A stretch of 44,894 nt of DNA, taken from Octadecabacter sp. GTDB lineage: Bacteria > Pseudomonadota > Alphaproteobacteria > Rhodobacterales > Rhodobacteraceae. Position numbers and translations under genes: made by a program. The notes under the pieces were generated by a model. The model saw nothing but the letters and a program-made list of their open reading frames with translations, did not search any database and was not told the origin of the DNA. Each line of letters begins with the position of its first letter. The stretch's first letter is position 1. The stretch is taken from assembly GCA_017886375.1 (NCBI GenBank), contig JAGGNB010000083.1, positions 1-44,894 of the forward strand, in the 5' to 3' direction. Shown here one piece after another: positions 28,073-37,060 of the stretch.

Positions 28073-29734
28073 ATGAGTAAGATGGACCTAATCATGAGCG
28101 ATGCACGCTTGGAAAAAGACAAAGACTGGTGGCGCGGTGCGGTGATCTATCAGATCTACCCGCGCAGCTATCAAGATAGCGATGGCGACGGCATTGGTGA
28201 TCTTGCGGGCATTGTTCAGCGCATTCCATATATCGCGTCTCTCGGCGTCGATGCGATCTGGATTTCGCCATTCTTCACGTCACCGATGAAAGATTTTGGC
28301 TACGACGTCAGCAATTATTGCGATGTCGATCCGATGTTTGGCACCCTTGGCGATTTTGATGCGGTGATTGCTGCGGCGCACCACCATGGGCTCAAGATCA
28401 TGATTGATCTGGTGCTGTCGCACACATCCGATCAGCATCCTTGGTTCCAGCAGAGCCGCGTGAACCGCGAGAACGACAAATCCAACTGGTATGTCTGGGC
28501 TGATCCCAATGAGGACGGCACGCCGCCAAACAACTGGCTTTCGATCTTTGGCGGGTCTGGCTGGCAATGGAGTGGCGAGCGCGAGCAGTATTTCCTGCAC
28601 AACTTCCTGTCTTCGCAACCGGACCTGAATTTTCACGAACCGGACGTGCAAAAGGCATTGCTTGATGTGGCCGGGTTCTGGCTGGATCGTGGGGTAGACG
28701 GGTTCCGCCTTGATACGATCAACTTTTATGTTCACGACAAACAGTTGCGGTCTAACCCGCCGCTGCCGCGCGATCAGCGCAATTCCACCATCGCACCGTC
28801 CGTGAACCCGTATAATCACCAGTTGCACCTCTATTCCAAGAACCAGCCGGAAAACCTCGACTTTCTGCGCAAGTTGCGGGCGGTCATGGAGCCATATAAC
28901 GCCGCCGCTGTGGGCGAAGTCGGGGACGCGCAGCGCGGCATCGAGATCATGGGCCAGTACACCGCCGGTGATGATCTGATGCAGATGTGCTATGCGTTCG
29001 AATTCCTCGCCAATGCGCGCCCGACTGCGGCAGACATCGAAACAGTCATGGCCCGTGTGGATGAACATGCCGCCGATGGTTGGGCTTGCTGGGCGTTTTC
29101 CAACCACGACGTCAAACGCCACGCGACCCGCTGGGACGTGCCTGATGCGGGTCTGCGCCTGATGACGACCTTGATGATGTGTCTGCGTGGGTCGGCCTGC
29201 ATCTATCAGGGCGAAGAACTGGGCTTGCGCGAAGCCGATGTCGCATTTGCCGACTTGCAAGACCCCTACGGGATCGAGTTCTGGCCAGAATTCAAGGGCC
29301 GCGACGGGTGCCGCACACCGATGGTGTGGGAAGCGTCCAACGCCAATGGCGGGTTCAGCACTGCCGAAAAGCCGTGGCTGCCTGTCAGCCATGAACATAC
29401 CCAAATGAGCGTTGCAGTTCAGGAAGAAGACCCCGATGCGCTGATCCATCATTACCGACGGGCGATTGCGCTGCGCCGTGCAAATCCTGCATTGGCAACG
29501 GGGGATCATGACGGCGTCAAAGCCACCGGAAACATCGTTCATTTCACGCGAACCCTGAACGCTGACGAAATATTCTGTGCGTTCAATCTGGGCGATACAC
29601 CGGCGGATCTGGCGATGCCGGACGGAACATTTACCGCGATTGCGCTCGATTTGGGCGGTGTGGACACACCGCACGGCGACACACTCACACTTGGTCCGTG
29701 GCAGGCGTATATCGCAACTGCCGCGCGCACTTAA
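28073..29734 (+). CDS. aglA: Alpha-glucosidase, glycoside hydrolase family 13
   Basis: Cytoplasmic alpha-glucosidase (GH13) hydrolysing imported alpha-glucosides to glucose and partner sugar. In the 553-aa protein the four conserved GH13 regions are visible: IDLVLSHTS, GFRLDTINF with nucleophile Asp214, AVGEVGD with acid/base Glu282, and FSNHDVKR with Asp346. The N-terminal WWRGAVIYQIYPRSY is the oligo-1,6-glucosidase/alpha-glucosidase signature. ATG 28073 lies 9 nt after AAGGGAG; longer in-frame starts fall inside aglG. It sits 20 nt after aglG and 18 nt before aglK. Specificity (sucrose, maltose or isomaltose) cannot be decided from sequence. Confidence 0.93.
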   Translation: MSKMDLIMSDARLEKDKDWWRGAVIYQIYPRSYQDSDGDGIGDLAGIVQRIPYIASLGVDAIWISPFFTSPMKDFGYDVSNYCDVDPMFGTLGDFDAVIAAAHHHGLKIMIDLVLSHTSDQHPWFQQSRVNRENDKSNWYVWADPNEDGTPPNNWLSIFGGSGWQWSGEREQYFLHNFLSSQPDLNFHEPDVQKALLDVAGFWLDRGVDGFRLDTINFYVHDKQLRSNPPLPRDQRNSTIAPSVNPYNHQLHLYSKNQPENLDFLRKLRAVMEPYNAAAVGEVGDAQRGIEIMGQYTAGDDLMQMCYAFEFLANARPTAADIETVMARVDEHAADGWACWAFSNHDVKRHATRWDVPDAGLRLMTTLMMCLRGSACIYQGEELGLREADVAFADLQDPYGIEFWPEFKGRDGCRTPMVWEASNANGGFSTAEKPWLPVSHEHTQMSVAVQEEDPDALIHHYRRAIALRRANPALATGDHDGVKATGNIVHFTRTLNADEIFCAFNLGDTPADLAMPDGTFTAIALDLGGVDTPHGDTLTLGPWQAYIATAART

Positions 29735-29752
29735 TCAACGGAGGGGACACAG

Positions 29753-30844
29753 ATGACTGATCTCAAACTGACGAATGTTGCCAAGACATATGGCGGCACG
29801 ATTGATGTTCTTAAGGATATCAACTTAGACATCAAAACGGGCGAATTGATCGTGTTTGTCGGGCCGTCTGGCTGCGGTAAATCCACTTTGTTGCGGATGA
29901 TTGCGGGCCTTGAAAAGATCACTGGCGGTGAATTGCAGATCGATGGGCAGGTCGTCAACGACGTACCACCTGCACAGCGTGGCATCGCGATGGTGTTCCA
30001 ATCCTACGCGCTTTATCCGCACATGACCGTGCGTGACAACATGAGCTTTGCGATGAAATTGGCCAAGAAACCCAAGGCTGAAATCGACGCATCCATCGCA
30101 AACGTCGCCAAGATTTTGCAGCTTGAAGATTATCTTGATCGCCTACCCAAAGCGCTGTCGGGTGGGCAACGCCAGCGGGTGGCGATTGGCCGTTCTATCG
30201 TGCGCGATCCAAAGGTGTATTTGTTCGACGAACCCCTTTCGAACCTCGATGCGGCGTTACGTGTCGCGACGCGGATCGAGATTGCTCAGCTCAAGGAATC
30301 CATGCCGGAATCGACCATGATCTACGTGACCCACGATCAGGTCGAAGCGATGACATTGGCCACACGCATTGTGGTTCTGGCCAACAAAGGCATCGCGCAG
30401 GTCGGCACACCTCTTGATCTATATGAACGCCCCGAGAACGAGTTCGTGGCGCAATTCATCGGATCCCCCGCAATGAACCTGCTGTCTGGTGAAATCGTTG
30501 AAACCGGCCCGCAAACCAAAGTGAAATTGCACGGTGGTGGTGTTGTTGCGTCAGCCGTGCCGACGCAGACTGCGGACATGGGCCTGAAAGTTAACATCGG
30601 CATTCGACCCGAAGACATGATTTCCACCACCGGCGATGAATTCGCGTTCGAGGGCAAGGTGAACATTACCGAAGCCTTGGGCGAGGTCACATTACTGTAT
30701 TTCGACAAGGTTGGCGACAACGACGCGGTGATTGGTAAGCTGCCGGGCATTCACGCGGATTTGCGCGGATCGTCGGTTCGCATGGTTGCAGCCCCTGAAA
30801 AGGTCCAAATCTTCCACAACGGGAGATCCCTGCTGTATCGCTAA
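29753..30844 (+). CDS. aglK: Sugar ABC transporter ATP-binding protein AglK (MalK/UgpC type)
   Basis: ATPase subunit energising the AglFG importer at the inner membrane face. The 363-aa protein has Walker A GPSGCGKST (residues 37-45), Q-loop MVFQSYALYPH, signature LSGGQRQRVAIGRS, Walker B VYLFDEPLSNLDA and the H-loop YVTHDQVEAMT. A C-terminal TOBE/regulatory domain of MalK type has GIRPEDM. It is the last gene of the operon, after aglA. MalK-type ATPases can serve several CUT1 transporters, so it may not be exclusive. A GGAGG-like sequence precedes ATG 29753. Confidence 0.95.
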   Translation: MTDLKLTNVAKTYGGTIDVLKDINLDIKTGELIVFVGPSGCGKSTLLRMIAGLEKITGGELQIDGQVVNDVPPAQRGIAMVFQSYALYPHMTVRDNMSFAMKLAKKPKAEIDASIANVAKILQLEDYLDRLPKALSGGQRQRVAIGRSIVRDPKVYLFDEPLSNLDAALRVATRIEIAQLKESMPESTMIYVTHDQVEAMTLATRIVVLANKGIAQVGTPLDLYERPENEFVAQFIGSPAMNLLSGEIVETGPQTKVKLHGGGVVASAVPTQTADMGLKVNIGIRPEDMISTTGDEFAFEGKVNITEALGEVTLLYFDKVGDNDAVIGKLPGIHADLRGSSVRMVAAPEKVQIFHNGRSLLYR

Positions 30845-30916
30845 GAAAAGGGGGGCTGGTTTTTCGCAAGAACAGCTGGCCCTTTACTACACACGGGTAG
30901 AAGGCTAATCGGGATC

Positions 30917-31651
30917 ATGGTCAAAAAACCCACATCACGCATTGGCAAGAACACCAGCGGGCGCGGCAACCGCGATCTTACCGTTAAGGTGAAAACCGCG
31001 CGCGGTCGACGGATGTCATCCACTTTGTGGTTGCAGCGTCAGTTGAACGACCCCTACGTGGTGCGCGCCAAGGCTGATGGCTATCGTGGCCGTGCAGCCT
31101 ATAAAATATTGGAATTAAACGAAAAGTTTGATTTCTTTACGCCTGGAAAACGTGTTGTTGATCTTGGTGCGGCGCCAGGTGGTTGGATTCAGATCGCGGT
31201 GCCCAAAGTCAACGCATTGGGTGAGCGCAAGGGCAAACCAATCGGCACGATCCTTGGAATTGATCTGCAAGAGATGGAACCGATTGCAGGGTCAGAGCTG
31301 CATGTCCTTGATTTCATGGAAGATGACGCCGACCAAAAGGTCAAAGAATGGCTGGGTGGTAAGGCTGACATCGTTTTGTCAGACATGGCCGCGTCCGCAT
31401 CGGGCCACAAACAGACCGACCACAACCGCATCATGGCGCTGTGCGAAGCAGCTGCGTATTTCGCGTTTGACGTGCTTGAGGAGGGCGGCGTGTTTGTCGC
31501 CAAGGTTCTGGCAGGTGGCGCCGAGGCTGATTTGCAGCGCTTGTTGAAGGTTAACTTCAAAAAGGTTCAATACGTCAAACCACCTGCGTCGCGGTCCGAC
31601 AGTTCCGAAAAATTTGTTGTGGCCACAGGCTTTCGCGGTGGATCTGCTTGA
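30917..31651 (+). CDS. rlmE: 23S rRNA (uridine-2'-O)-methyltransferase RlmE
   Basis: Methylates the 2'-OH of U2552 in 23S rRNA in the late large subunit. The 244-aa protein has a basic N-terminal extension (about residues 1-35) before the FtsJ core. [12 protein letters not shown] supplies Lys63, [13 protein letters not shown] is SAM motif [13 protein letters not shown] holds Asp156, FVAKVLAGG holds Lys196 and [11 protein letters not shown] holds Glu231. This is the K-D-K-E catalytic tetrad of RrmJ. It stands 72 nt after aglK, with an imperfect stem in between, and is unrelated in function to the sugar operon. Confidence 0.95.
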   Translation: MVKKPTSRIGKNTSGRGNRDLTVKVKTARGRRMSSTLWLQRQLNDPYVVRAKADGYRGRAAYKILELNEKFDFFTPGKRVVDLGAAPGGWIQIAVPKVNALGERKGKPIGTILGIDLQEMEPIAGSELHVLDFMEDDADQKVKEWLGGKADIVLSDMAASASGHKQTDHNRIMALCEAAAYFAFDVLEEGGVFVAKVLAGGAEADLQRLLKVNFKKVQYVKPPASRSDSSEKFVVATGFRGGSA

Positions 31652-31717
31652 CGCCGTGAACAGGCCGCCTAATCTTGGCAGTCCACCCATGAGGCATCAA
31701 ACCACCACGGGGAACAT

Positions 31718-32308
31718 ATGTCGGTCGCACTTTGGTATTATGTCGAAAACGATGCCCGTATCGGACCCGTTGAGGCCACCGAGATTGAGCGTTTGATCGG
31801 CCTGACAACGATCACACGCGACACGCTTGTGTGGCAGGACGGCATGCAAGATTGGATGGCCGCGTCACAACACTTTTCATTTGCAGATGCGATACCGCCC
31901 GTTAATCAAAGGGGCTTTGTGCAAGACGCGCCGTCAGGGGGCGCAAGGCGTCCGTCGGAAATGAATGGTGGCGCACCACCGCGCACTTTTGGTGAAGCCA
32001 TAAAAGTTTGTATTTCCAAATATGTGGATTTTTCGGGCCGGGCCAGCAGGTCGGAATTCTGGTATTTTATACTTTTTACGCTAATCGGTTCGTTTGTAAC
32101 GGGGTTGATTGATGGAATTTTATTTCCGTACAATGAACTGGCACTGATAGATTCCCTTTTTTCATTGTTGGTTTTTCTGCCGTCCATAGCCGTTAGCATC
32201 CGCCGCATGCATGATATCAATCGCGTAGGGTGGTGGATTTTACTTCCGCTGGTAAACATTGTGTTTTATTGCCTAAAGGGGCATCCAGAACCTAACAAAT
32301 ATGGGTAA
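31718..32308 (+). CDS. GYF_2-DUF805 membrane protein
   Basis: A 196-aa protein joining two domains. Residues about 3-50 match a GYF_2-type domain: WYYVENDARIGPVEATEIE, then the VWQDGMQDW core. After a flexible Gly/Pro-rich linker (about 60-90) comes DUF805 with several transmembrane helices, marked by YVDFSGRASRSEFWYF and the C-terminal MHDINRVGWWILLPL. DUF805 proteins are small inner-membrane proteins of unknown role; GYF domains usually bind proline-rich peptides. The linker is followed by Thr/Phe and Lys-rich sequence before the membrane part. It lies 3 nt before glpK, which suggests cotranscription but not a shared function. Confidence 0.85.
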   Translation: MSVALWYYVENDARIGPVEATEIERLIGLTTITRDTLVWQDGMQDWMAASQHFSFADAIPPVNQRGFVQDAPSGGARRPSEMNGGAPPRTFGEAIKVCISKYVDFSGRASRSEFWYFILFTLIGSFVTGLIDGILFPYNELALIDSLFSLLVFLPSIAVSIRRMHDINRVGWWILLPLVNIVFYCLKGHPEPNKYG

Positions 32309-32311
32309 ATC

Positions 32312-33787
32312 ATGACCCACATTCTCGCCATTGACCAAGGCACCACGTCCAGCCGCGCCATATTGTTTGACGACAAAATGGCGGTGGCGCACGTTGCCCA
32401 ACAAGAATTCCGCCAAATCTACCCGCAATCGGGTTGGGTCGAACATGATGTCGAAGAGATTTGGGATAGCGTCGTTTCGGTTTGCCGCGAGGTGGTAGCA
32501 AAATCCAGCGATATTGCGGCCATCGGCATCACCAACCAACGCGAAACGACCATTGTTTGGGACCGTGACACTGGCAAACCGATCCACAATGCCATTGTCT
32601 GGCAGGATCGCCGCACGGCTGCCTTCTGTGAGGAGCTGAAAGCCGAAGGGTTTGAGGCTGAAATCACCCATCGCACCGGCCTTTTGGCGGACCCGTATTT
32701 TTCGGGCACCAAGTTGCGTCATATCTTGCAAACTGTTGACGGCGCACAAGAATTGGCAGACGCGGGCAAACTTGCGTTTGGCACGGTCGACAGTTTCCTG
32801 ATCTGGCGGCTGACGGGCGGCAAACGCCATGTGACCGACGCCACCAACGCGGCGCGCACGATGCTTTATAACATCCGTGAAGGCCGTTGGGACGAGGTCA
32901 TTTGCACACGCTTTGGCATCCCGATTTCGATGCTACCAGAGGTTTTGGATTGTGCTGCGGATTTTGGCACCACAGATATGTTCGGACCAAACTTGCCGAT
33001 TTTGGGCGTGGCCGGGGACCAGCAGGCGGCGACCATAGGTCAGGCGTGTTTTGAACCCGGCATGTTGAAATCGACCTATGGCACGGGTTGTTTTGCGTTG
33101 TTGAATACCGGCGATGATCTGGTGGAAAGCCAGAACCGTTTGCTTGGCACGATTGCCTATCAGCTGGACGGAAAAACCACCTACGCGCTTGAAGGATCAA
33201 TCTTTATCGCAGGCGCCGTAGTGCAATGGTTGCGCGACGGGCTGGGGATTATCGCCAAGGCGCAGGACACCCATCCGTTGGCTGAAAAGGCAGATCCGTC
33301 CGTTGAACTCTATCTGGTTCCGGCCTTTACAGGGCTGGGTGCGCCGTATTGGGACGCCGAGGCGCGCGGCGCGATTTATGGTCTGACGCGCAATGCCGGC
33401 CCCGCAGAATTTGCCCGCGCAGCATTGGAAAGCGTCGGGTTTCAGACCCGCGATTTACTTGAGGCGATGCACGCGGATTGGCCCGCATCAAGCGATGGCG
33501 CTGCCGAAGCGATATTGCGGGTGGACGGAGGCATGTCTGCGTCCGACTGGGCGATGCAGTTTCTGGCCGACATCATCGGTGCACCTGTGGATCGACCAAA
33601 GGTGCTGGAAACCACAGCGCTTGGTGCGGCGTGGTTGGCTGGCATGCGGGCAGGGATATATCCCGCACAGGCCGAATTCGCGGCGACTTGGGCGCTTGAA
33701 CGTCAATTCACGCCGACAATGTCAGCGGTCGACAAAGACCGCCGTTATGCGGGCTGGAAAGACGCCATTCGTCGCACAAAGTCCTGA
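32312..33787 (+). CDS. glpK: Glycerol kinase
   Basis: Phosphorylates glycerol to glycerol-3-phosphate with ATP (FGGY carbohydrate kinase family). The 491-aa length is typical. [17 protein letters not shown] is the N-terminal phosphate loop. [12 protein letters not shown] and [12 protein letters not shown] carry glycerol-contacting residues. [10 protein letters not shown] and [17 protein letters not shown] are the FGGY signatures. No glpF, glpD or glpR is visible nearby, which is unusual because this gene is often grouped with them. It converges with the 69-aa gene, with only 3 nt between stops. Confidence 0.95.
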   Translation: MTHILAIDQGTTSSRAILFDDKMAVAHVAQQEFRQIYPQSGWVEHDVEEIWDSVVSVCREVVAKSSDIAAIGITNQRETTIVWDRDTGKPIHNAIVWQDRRTAAFCEELKAEGFEAEITHRTGLLADPYFSGTKLRHILQTVDGAQELADAGKLAFGTVDSFLIWRLTGGKRHVTDATNAARTMLYNIREGRWDEVICTRFGIPISMLPEVLDCAADFGTTDMFGPNLPILGVAGDQQAATIGQACFEPGMLKSTYGTGCFALLNTGDDLVESQNRLLGTIAYQLDGKTTYALEGSIFIAGAVVQWLRDGLGIIAKAQDTHPLAEKADPSVELYLVPAFTGLGAPYWDAEARGAIYGLTRNAGPAEFARAALESVGFQTRDLLEAMHADWPASSDGAAEAILRVDGGMSASDWAMQFLADIIGAPVDRPKVLETTALGAAWLAGMRAGIYPAQAEFAATWALERQFTPTMSAVDKDRRYAGWKDAIRRTKS

Positions 33788-33790
33788 AAG

Positions 33791-34000
33791 TTACGCGTTC
33801 AACGTGCAGATTTCGACGCCTTGGGGCAGGGTGGTCAGCACGGTGCCGCGATCGGTTTGGCGCAGATCGTAACCATACCCCTTAAGGCGGAATTTCCATT
33901 CACGGTCCGACACGCAGTTTTTGCGTTCGTCCATCACGAAAGTGCGGACTTGCGATACGAGTGCAGCTGTTAAAGCGGCGGTGTTGCTGGTGAAATGCAT
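33791..34000 (-). CDS. Small conserved-looking protein of unknown function (69 aa)
   Basis: Not recognised. A 69-aa protein with a helical N-terminus (TSNTAALTAALVSQVRTF), a charged middle with one Cys and a tyrosine-rich turn (KFRLKGYGYDLRQTDRGTVL), then a short hydrophobic strand and a C-terminal Cys. No signal peptide or membrane segment is visible. A purine-rich AGAGAGAGA sequence lies 5-15 nt upstream of the ATG as a likely ribosome-binding site. The frame packs tightly against glpK tail to tail (3 nt), and codon use looks normal for the region, so it is probably real. It may be restricted to Rhodobacteraceae. Confidence 0.65.
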   Translation of the reverse strand: MHFTSNTAALTAALVSQVRTFVMDERKNCVSDREWKFRLKGYGYDLRQTDRGTVLTTLPQGVEICTLNA

Positions 34001-34179
34001 TGTTCTCTCTCTCTTATCAATACGTCTTAATGAGGACGACTGTGGACAGAGTTAGTGGCCGCAAATCAGCGGCAATGCGGCGAACAAAAGGTCATTTTGG
34101 ACGAGAATGTGACCCGTTTTGTGAGAGTTGACCCGGTGTAATGGGCCACGCAGCGGTAACCCCTGTTGCCACCTCGCTT

Positions 34180-35697
34180 TTAGGGCGCGCCCATCTCGCC
34201 GTTGAGGAACGCTTCCGGGCTCTCCACCTCAATTAGTTTCTTACGATCAATCCACCAGAACCGATTGCCGACATTGCGCAGAAAACTGCGGTCGTGGCTG
34301 ACGATCAAGCAGGATGCGTCATGGACGATCAATTCCTCCTCCAGCGCCTCTTGACCCTCGATATCAAGGTGGTTGGTCGGCTCATCAAGCAGATAGAAAT
34401 TCGGGTTCGTTAGTCGCAAGACCAACATCGCAAGACGCGCCTTTTGGCCGCCGGACAAGGCGCCGATTTTGGTGTCCTGCATCTGTATCGTCACGCCAGC
34501 CCCTGCCAACACGCCACGCGCACGCTGATCGCCAATATTAAATTGCCCCGCAATTGCCTTCATGGGGGTGTCTTTGTCAGACAGTTGGCTCAGGTGTTGA
34601 TCGGAATAGGCTGGGACGACGGATGGCGCGCACTTCAACGCGCTGCTGGCCCCCGTCAGCGCCTGTTGGATCATCTTGACCAGTTGGGTCTTGCCCGTGC
34701 CATTGGCACCCAGCAACACAATGCGATCCCCTTGCGCGACCCATTTCTGTCCGGTTTTATACAGCAACCGCCCGTCAGGCGTGGTGACCTGCACATCATC
34801 CAAGGTGATCAACGCTTTGGCATGGGTGCCGCTGTTGCCCAGTTTGATATCGCCCGCACTTCGGTCTTGATGGGCAGGCTTTGCCGCCGCCTCCATTTGT
34901 GCTGCGCGTTGGTTGAGTTGCTTTGTCTTTGTGATCAACAAATCAGAACCGGAATTTACGCCGATATTTTTCAGCTTCGCGGCTTGTTTGCGCAACTGCT
35001 GCGCCTTGTTGAGATCATTGGCAAAGCGCCGCTCGTCGGCACCGTCCGCTTCGTCCAGCGCGTTTCTCGCAGCCGTGAACGGGCGTTGAAACACCCGCGA
35101 TCTTTCAGCGCGCAAAAACAAAGTCCGGTTGGTTGTCGCGTCCAGAAAGGCGCGATCATGGGACGTGATGACAACCGGCACATCGCGCGGCAATGCGGTC
35201 AACCAATCTTGCAGCAACCCGATGCGATACAGGTCCAGATGGTTGGTCGGCTCATCGAGCAACAAGATGTCGGGTTCCGTCACCCAAGCCGCAGCGAGCA
35301 TCGCAGTGCGTTGCCATCCGCCGCTCAACTCGCGCAATGGTTTGTGTTGCACGTCATAGGGAACACTAAGTCCGTCAAGAACCACGTCTACGCGCCAGCT
35401 TTCATATTCCGCCTGTTCAGCGGGGAGGGCGGCCAAAACCCAGTCATAAAGCGTTTGGTCCTGTGCCACGTCAGGGACATTTTGCGCCACGAACCCCACG
35501 CGCAAGCCACGTGCGCGGGTGATGTCACCGCTTGTGGGGTCAAAAAGACCTGCCAGACATTCCAGCAAGGTGGATTTCCCGCGCCCGTTCGCAGCAACCA
35601 GACCGATACGGTCGCCTTTGGAAATCGTCAGCGTTAGATCGGTAAACAGTGGATCGCCAAGGGTGACACCCAAAGCGTTGATATTGATAATTGTCAT
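34180..35697 (-). CDS. ABC-F family ATPase (ribosome-associated type)
   Basis: A 505-aa soluble protein with two ABC domains and no membrane segments, hence ABC-F. Domain 1 has AANGRGKSTLLECLAG and signature LSGGWQRTAML. Domain 2 has GANGTGKTQLV (variant Walker A, T for S) and LSGGQKARLAML. Each Walker B ends LLDEPTNHLD. The inter-domain linker (about residues 235-300) is charged and helical, as in ABC-F proteins that act at the ribosomal exit site. It could be a housekeeping translation factor (Uup/EttA-like) or an antibiotic-resistance factor; sequence does not separate them. Its leader contains hairpins at 35724-35736 and 35775-35796. Confidence 0.88.
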   Translation of the reverse strand: MTIININALGVTLGDPLFTDLTLTISKGDRIGLVAANGRGKSTLLECLAGLFDPTSGDITRARGLRVGFVAQNVPDVAQDQTLYDWVLAALPAEQAEYESWRVDVVLDGLSVPYDVQHKPLRELSGGWQRTAMLAAAWVTEPDILLLDEPTNHLDLYRIGLLQDWLTALPRDVPVVITSHDRAFLDATTNRTLFLRAERSRVFQRPFTAARNALDEADGADERRFANDLNKAQQLRKQAAKLKNIGVNSGSDLLITKTKQLNQRAAQMEAAAKPAHQDRSAGDIKLGNSGTHAKALITLDDVQVTTPDGRLLYKTGQKWVAQGDRIVLLGANGTGKTQLVKMIQQALTGASSALKCAPSVVPAYSDQHLSQLSDKDTPMKAIAGQFNIGDQRARGVLAGAGVTIQMQDTKIGALSGGQKARLAMLVLRLTNPNFYLLDEPTNHLDIEGQEALEEELIVHDASCLIVSHDRSFLRNVGNRFWWIDRKKLIEVESPEAFLNGEMGAP

Positions 35698-35723
35698 TGG
35701 AATTCCGGATCAAATAGAAGGAG

Positions 35724-35736
35724 GCCGCGATGCGGC
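35724..35736 (-). promoter_or_regulatory. Leader hairpin 2 of the ABC-F gene
   Basis: On the minus strand GCCGC-ATC-GCGGC forms a 5-bp GC stem with a 3-nt loop, followed by the pyrimidine-rich CTCCTTCTATTTG. It lies 26 nt before the ABC-F start. This is the form of a weak attenuator, as seen before some ABC-F resistance genes. The stem is short and the T-tract interrupted, so the function is speculative. Confidence 0.4.
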
Positions 35737-35774
35737 TTCGGGCAGACCGATTGAGTTGGGATGCTTCGGGCCAG

Positions 35775-35796
35775 CCCTGCAAACGAATTTACAGGG
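35775..35796 (-). promoter_or_regulatory. Leader hairpin 1 of the ABC-F gene (UUCG loop)
   Basis: On the minus strand CCCTGTAAA-TTCG-TTTGCAGGG folds into a 9-bp stem (one T-G wobble) with a TTCG tetraloop. It sits about 80 nt upstream of the ABC-F start and inside a 33-codon open frame that begins at 35811. Together with the second hairpin it suggests a structured leader. Confidence 0.5.
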
Positions 35797-35998
35797 CAAG
35801 ACGGGGACCATGCTGAAGTCGGCGGATGATACGCATGTTCAGCTTGTGCCCTCCCGTTGTGATGTGTGATCGGATGACCGAACTTAGGAAACATAGCCGA
35901 TTTGCACAAGTGTTTGTCTGAACACACCGAGCCCTTCGGCGTCTTCAATCCCACGAGGCCATGCTGAAACAAATGCACGGAGCTATTCAAACGAAAGA

Positions 35999-36026
35999 TT
36001 GCCCGACCATTAAGATAGTCGGGCAA
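35999..36026 (-). terminator. Candidate terminator of the second sugar operon
   Basis: TTGCCCGAC (35999-36007) and GTCGGGCAA (36018-36026) form a perfect 9-bp stem with a 10-nt loop, about 43 nt after the stop of the sugar-binding-protein gene. On the minus strand it is followed by TCTTTCGTTTG, a discontinuous T-rich tract. It is the best terminator candidate for the minus-strand operon ending at 36069. Confidence 0.6.
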
Positions 36027-36068
36027 TAAGGGTATTGGTCGTCTTTAGTCGGCTTTAGCGATTACCGA

Positions 36069-37019
36069 TTAAAACGGGCTGTCTGCAAAGTAGAAATCAG
36101 CCGCGTTGTCGGCTGTCACCAGAACAGACCCGATTGTGAACGTGCCAGACACGGGTGCATTCGACGTCATGCCAACAGCCGTCATTTCAATCGCGGTTGC
36201 GATCATGGATGGCGGGTATGTGACATTTGCCGGGATCATCGGATCGCCGTCACGGGTGCGTGCAATCATTTCTTTCATGCCAGCGCCGCCCAGAACGAAC
36301 TGGATGTCATCACGGCCCGCAGCCTCAATCGCGCCAAGAACTCCGATGGCCATGTCATCGTCAGATGCCCAAACCGCGTCGATCTGTGGGTACTTCGACA
36401 GGAAATCCTGCATCACGGTAAAGCTGTCGTCGCGGTTCCAGTTGCCATGCTCCATCGCAAGGACTTCGATACCGGATCCTTCAATCGCGGCCTCAAAGCC
36501 TTCGACGCGCATATTGTCGATGGTTGTTGGAATGCCGCGCAGGGCGACGATGTTGCCGCCATCAGGCATCTGCGACACCATAAATTCACCGGATACTTTG
36601 CCGAAACCTGCGTTGTCGCCTGCGACATACAGATCTTCGATGCCTTCTACAGAAAGGCCACGATCAACGACGGTGACCCAGATGCCTGAATCAGCGACGG
36701 CCTGAACCGGACTTGTCAGGGGTTCGGATTCGAACGGCAGGATCACCAGCGCGGAAATGTTACGCGTGGCAACCATGTCTTCGATGTCGTTGACTTGCTT
36801 GGCAGGATCGGACGCCGTGGCGAGCACGAAATCAAGGTTGGGATAGACTTCTTCGAGGCGATCAACGGCCTCTTGCGCATGGAAATTCATCCCCCCGGCC
36901 CAGCCGTGCGTCGCCGCCGGAATAGACACGCCGATCACGATGGTTTCGTGACCGTCCGCGAACACTGCAGTGCCCATTGATGCGAGTGCAATGGCACCTG
37001 CTGTCATAAACGTCTTCAT
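36069..37019 (-). CDS. Sugar ABC transporter substrate-binding protein (RbsB-like)
   Basis: A 316-aa periplasmic binding protein of the ribose/xylose class (Peripla_BP_4). The signal peptide is about residues 1-20 (MKTFMTAGAIALASMGTAVFA, mature DGHE). IGVSIPAATHGWAGGM opens the fold, VTVVDRGLS is typical of the ligand-facing region, and DDDMAIGVLGAIEAAG marks the second lobe. ATG 37019 lies 6 nt after GGAGGAGA; the in-frame start at 37106 is rejected. It is last in the operon, 31 nt after the permease, whereas CUT2 operons often place this gene first. The ligand is not determined; xylose or a related pentose is suggested by xylA upstream. Confidence 0.92.
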   Translation of the reverse strand: MKTFMTAGAIALASMGTAVFADGHETIVIGVSIPAATHGWAGGMNFHAQEAVDRLEEVYPNLDFVLATASDPAKQVNDIEDMVATRNISALVILPFESEPLTSPVQAVADSGIWVTVVDRGLSVEGIEDLYVAGDNAGFGKVSGEFMVSQMPDGGNIVALRGIPTTIDNMRVEGFEAAIEGSGIEVLAMEHGNWNRDDSFTVMQDFLSKYPQIDAVWASDDDMAIGVLGAIEAAGRDDIQFVLGGAGMKEMIARTRDGDPMIPANVTYPPSMIATAIEMTAVGMTSNAPVSGTFTIGSVLVTADNAADFYFADSPF

Positions 37020-37043
37020 GTGTTTCTCCTCCACAATTGTTAG

Positions 37044-37060
37044 CCGCACCTTATGTGCGG
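37044..37060 (-). promoter_or_regulatory. Hairpin over the permease stop codon
   Basis: On the minus strand CCGCAC-ATAAG-GTGCGG forms a 6-bp stem whose loop holds the TAA stop of the permease gene. It lies directly ahead of the binding-protein ribosome-binding site. Such intercistronic stems can protect the downstream mRNA segment and raise binding-protein expression. The function is inferred. Confidence 0.5.

Larger units (their letters stand above)
35698..36068. other. Gene-free region between two minus-strand units
   Basis: This 371-bp stretch holds no convincing gene. It contains the leader of the ABC-F gene with two hairpins and a 33-codon minus-strand frame (MVPVLPCKFVCRAG..., about 35710-35811) without a clear ribosome-binding site. 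A small plus-strand frame (28 codons) starts after GGAGG at 35721 and could be spurious. At its right end is the hairpin 35999-36026, a terminator candidate for the operon ending at 36069. Confidence 0.6.

Noticed and set aside
30845-30890. Imperfect stem AAAGGG...CCCTTT with GCTG/CAGC after aglK as a terminator
   Set aside because: Interrupted pairing and no T-run after it; too weak to list as a feature.
34058-34073. GCCGC-N6-GCGGC stem upstream of the 69-aa gene
   Set aside because: Five-bp stem without T-run; not distinguishable from background in GC-rich DNA.
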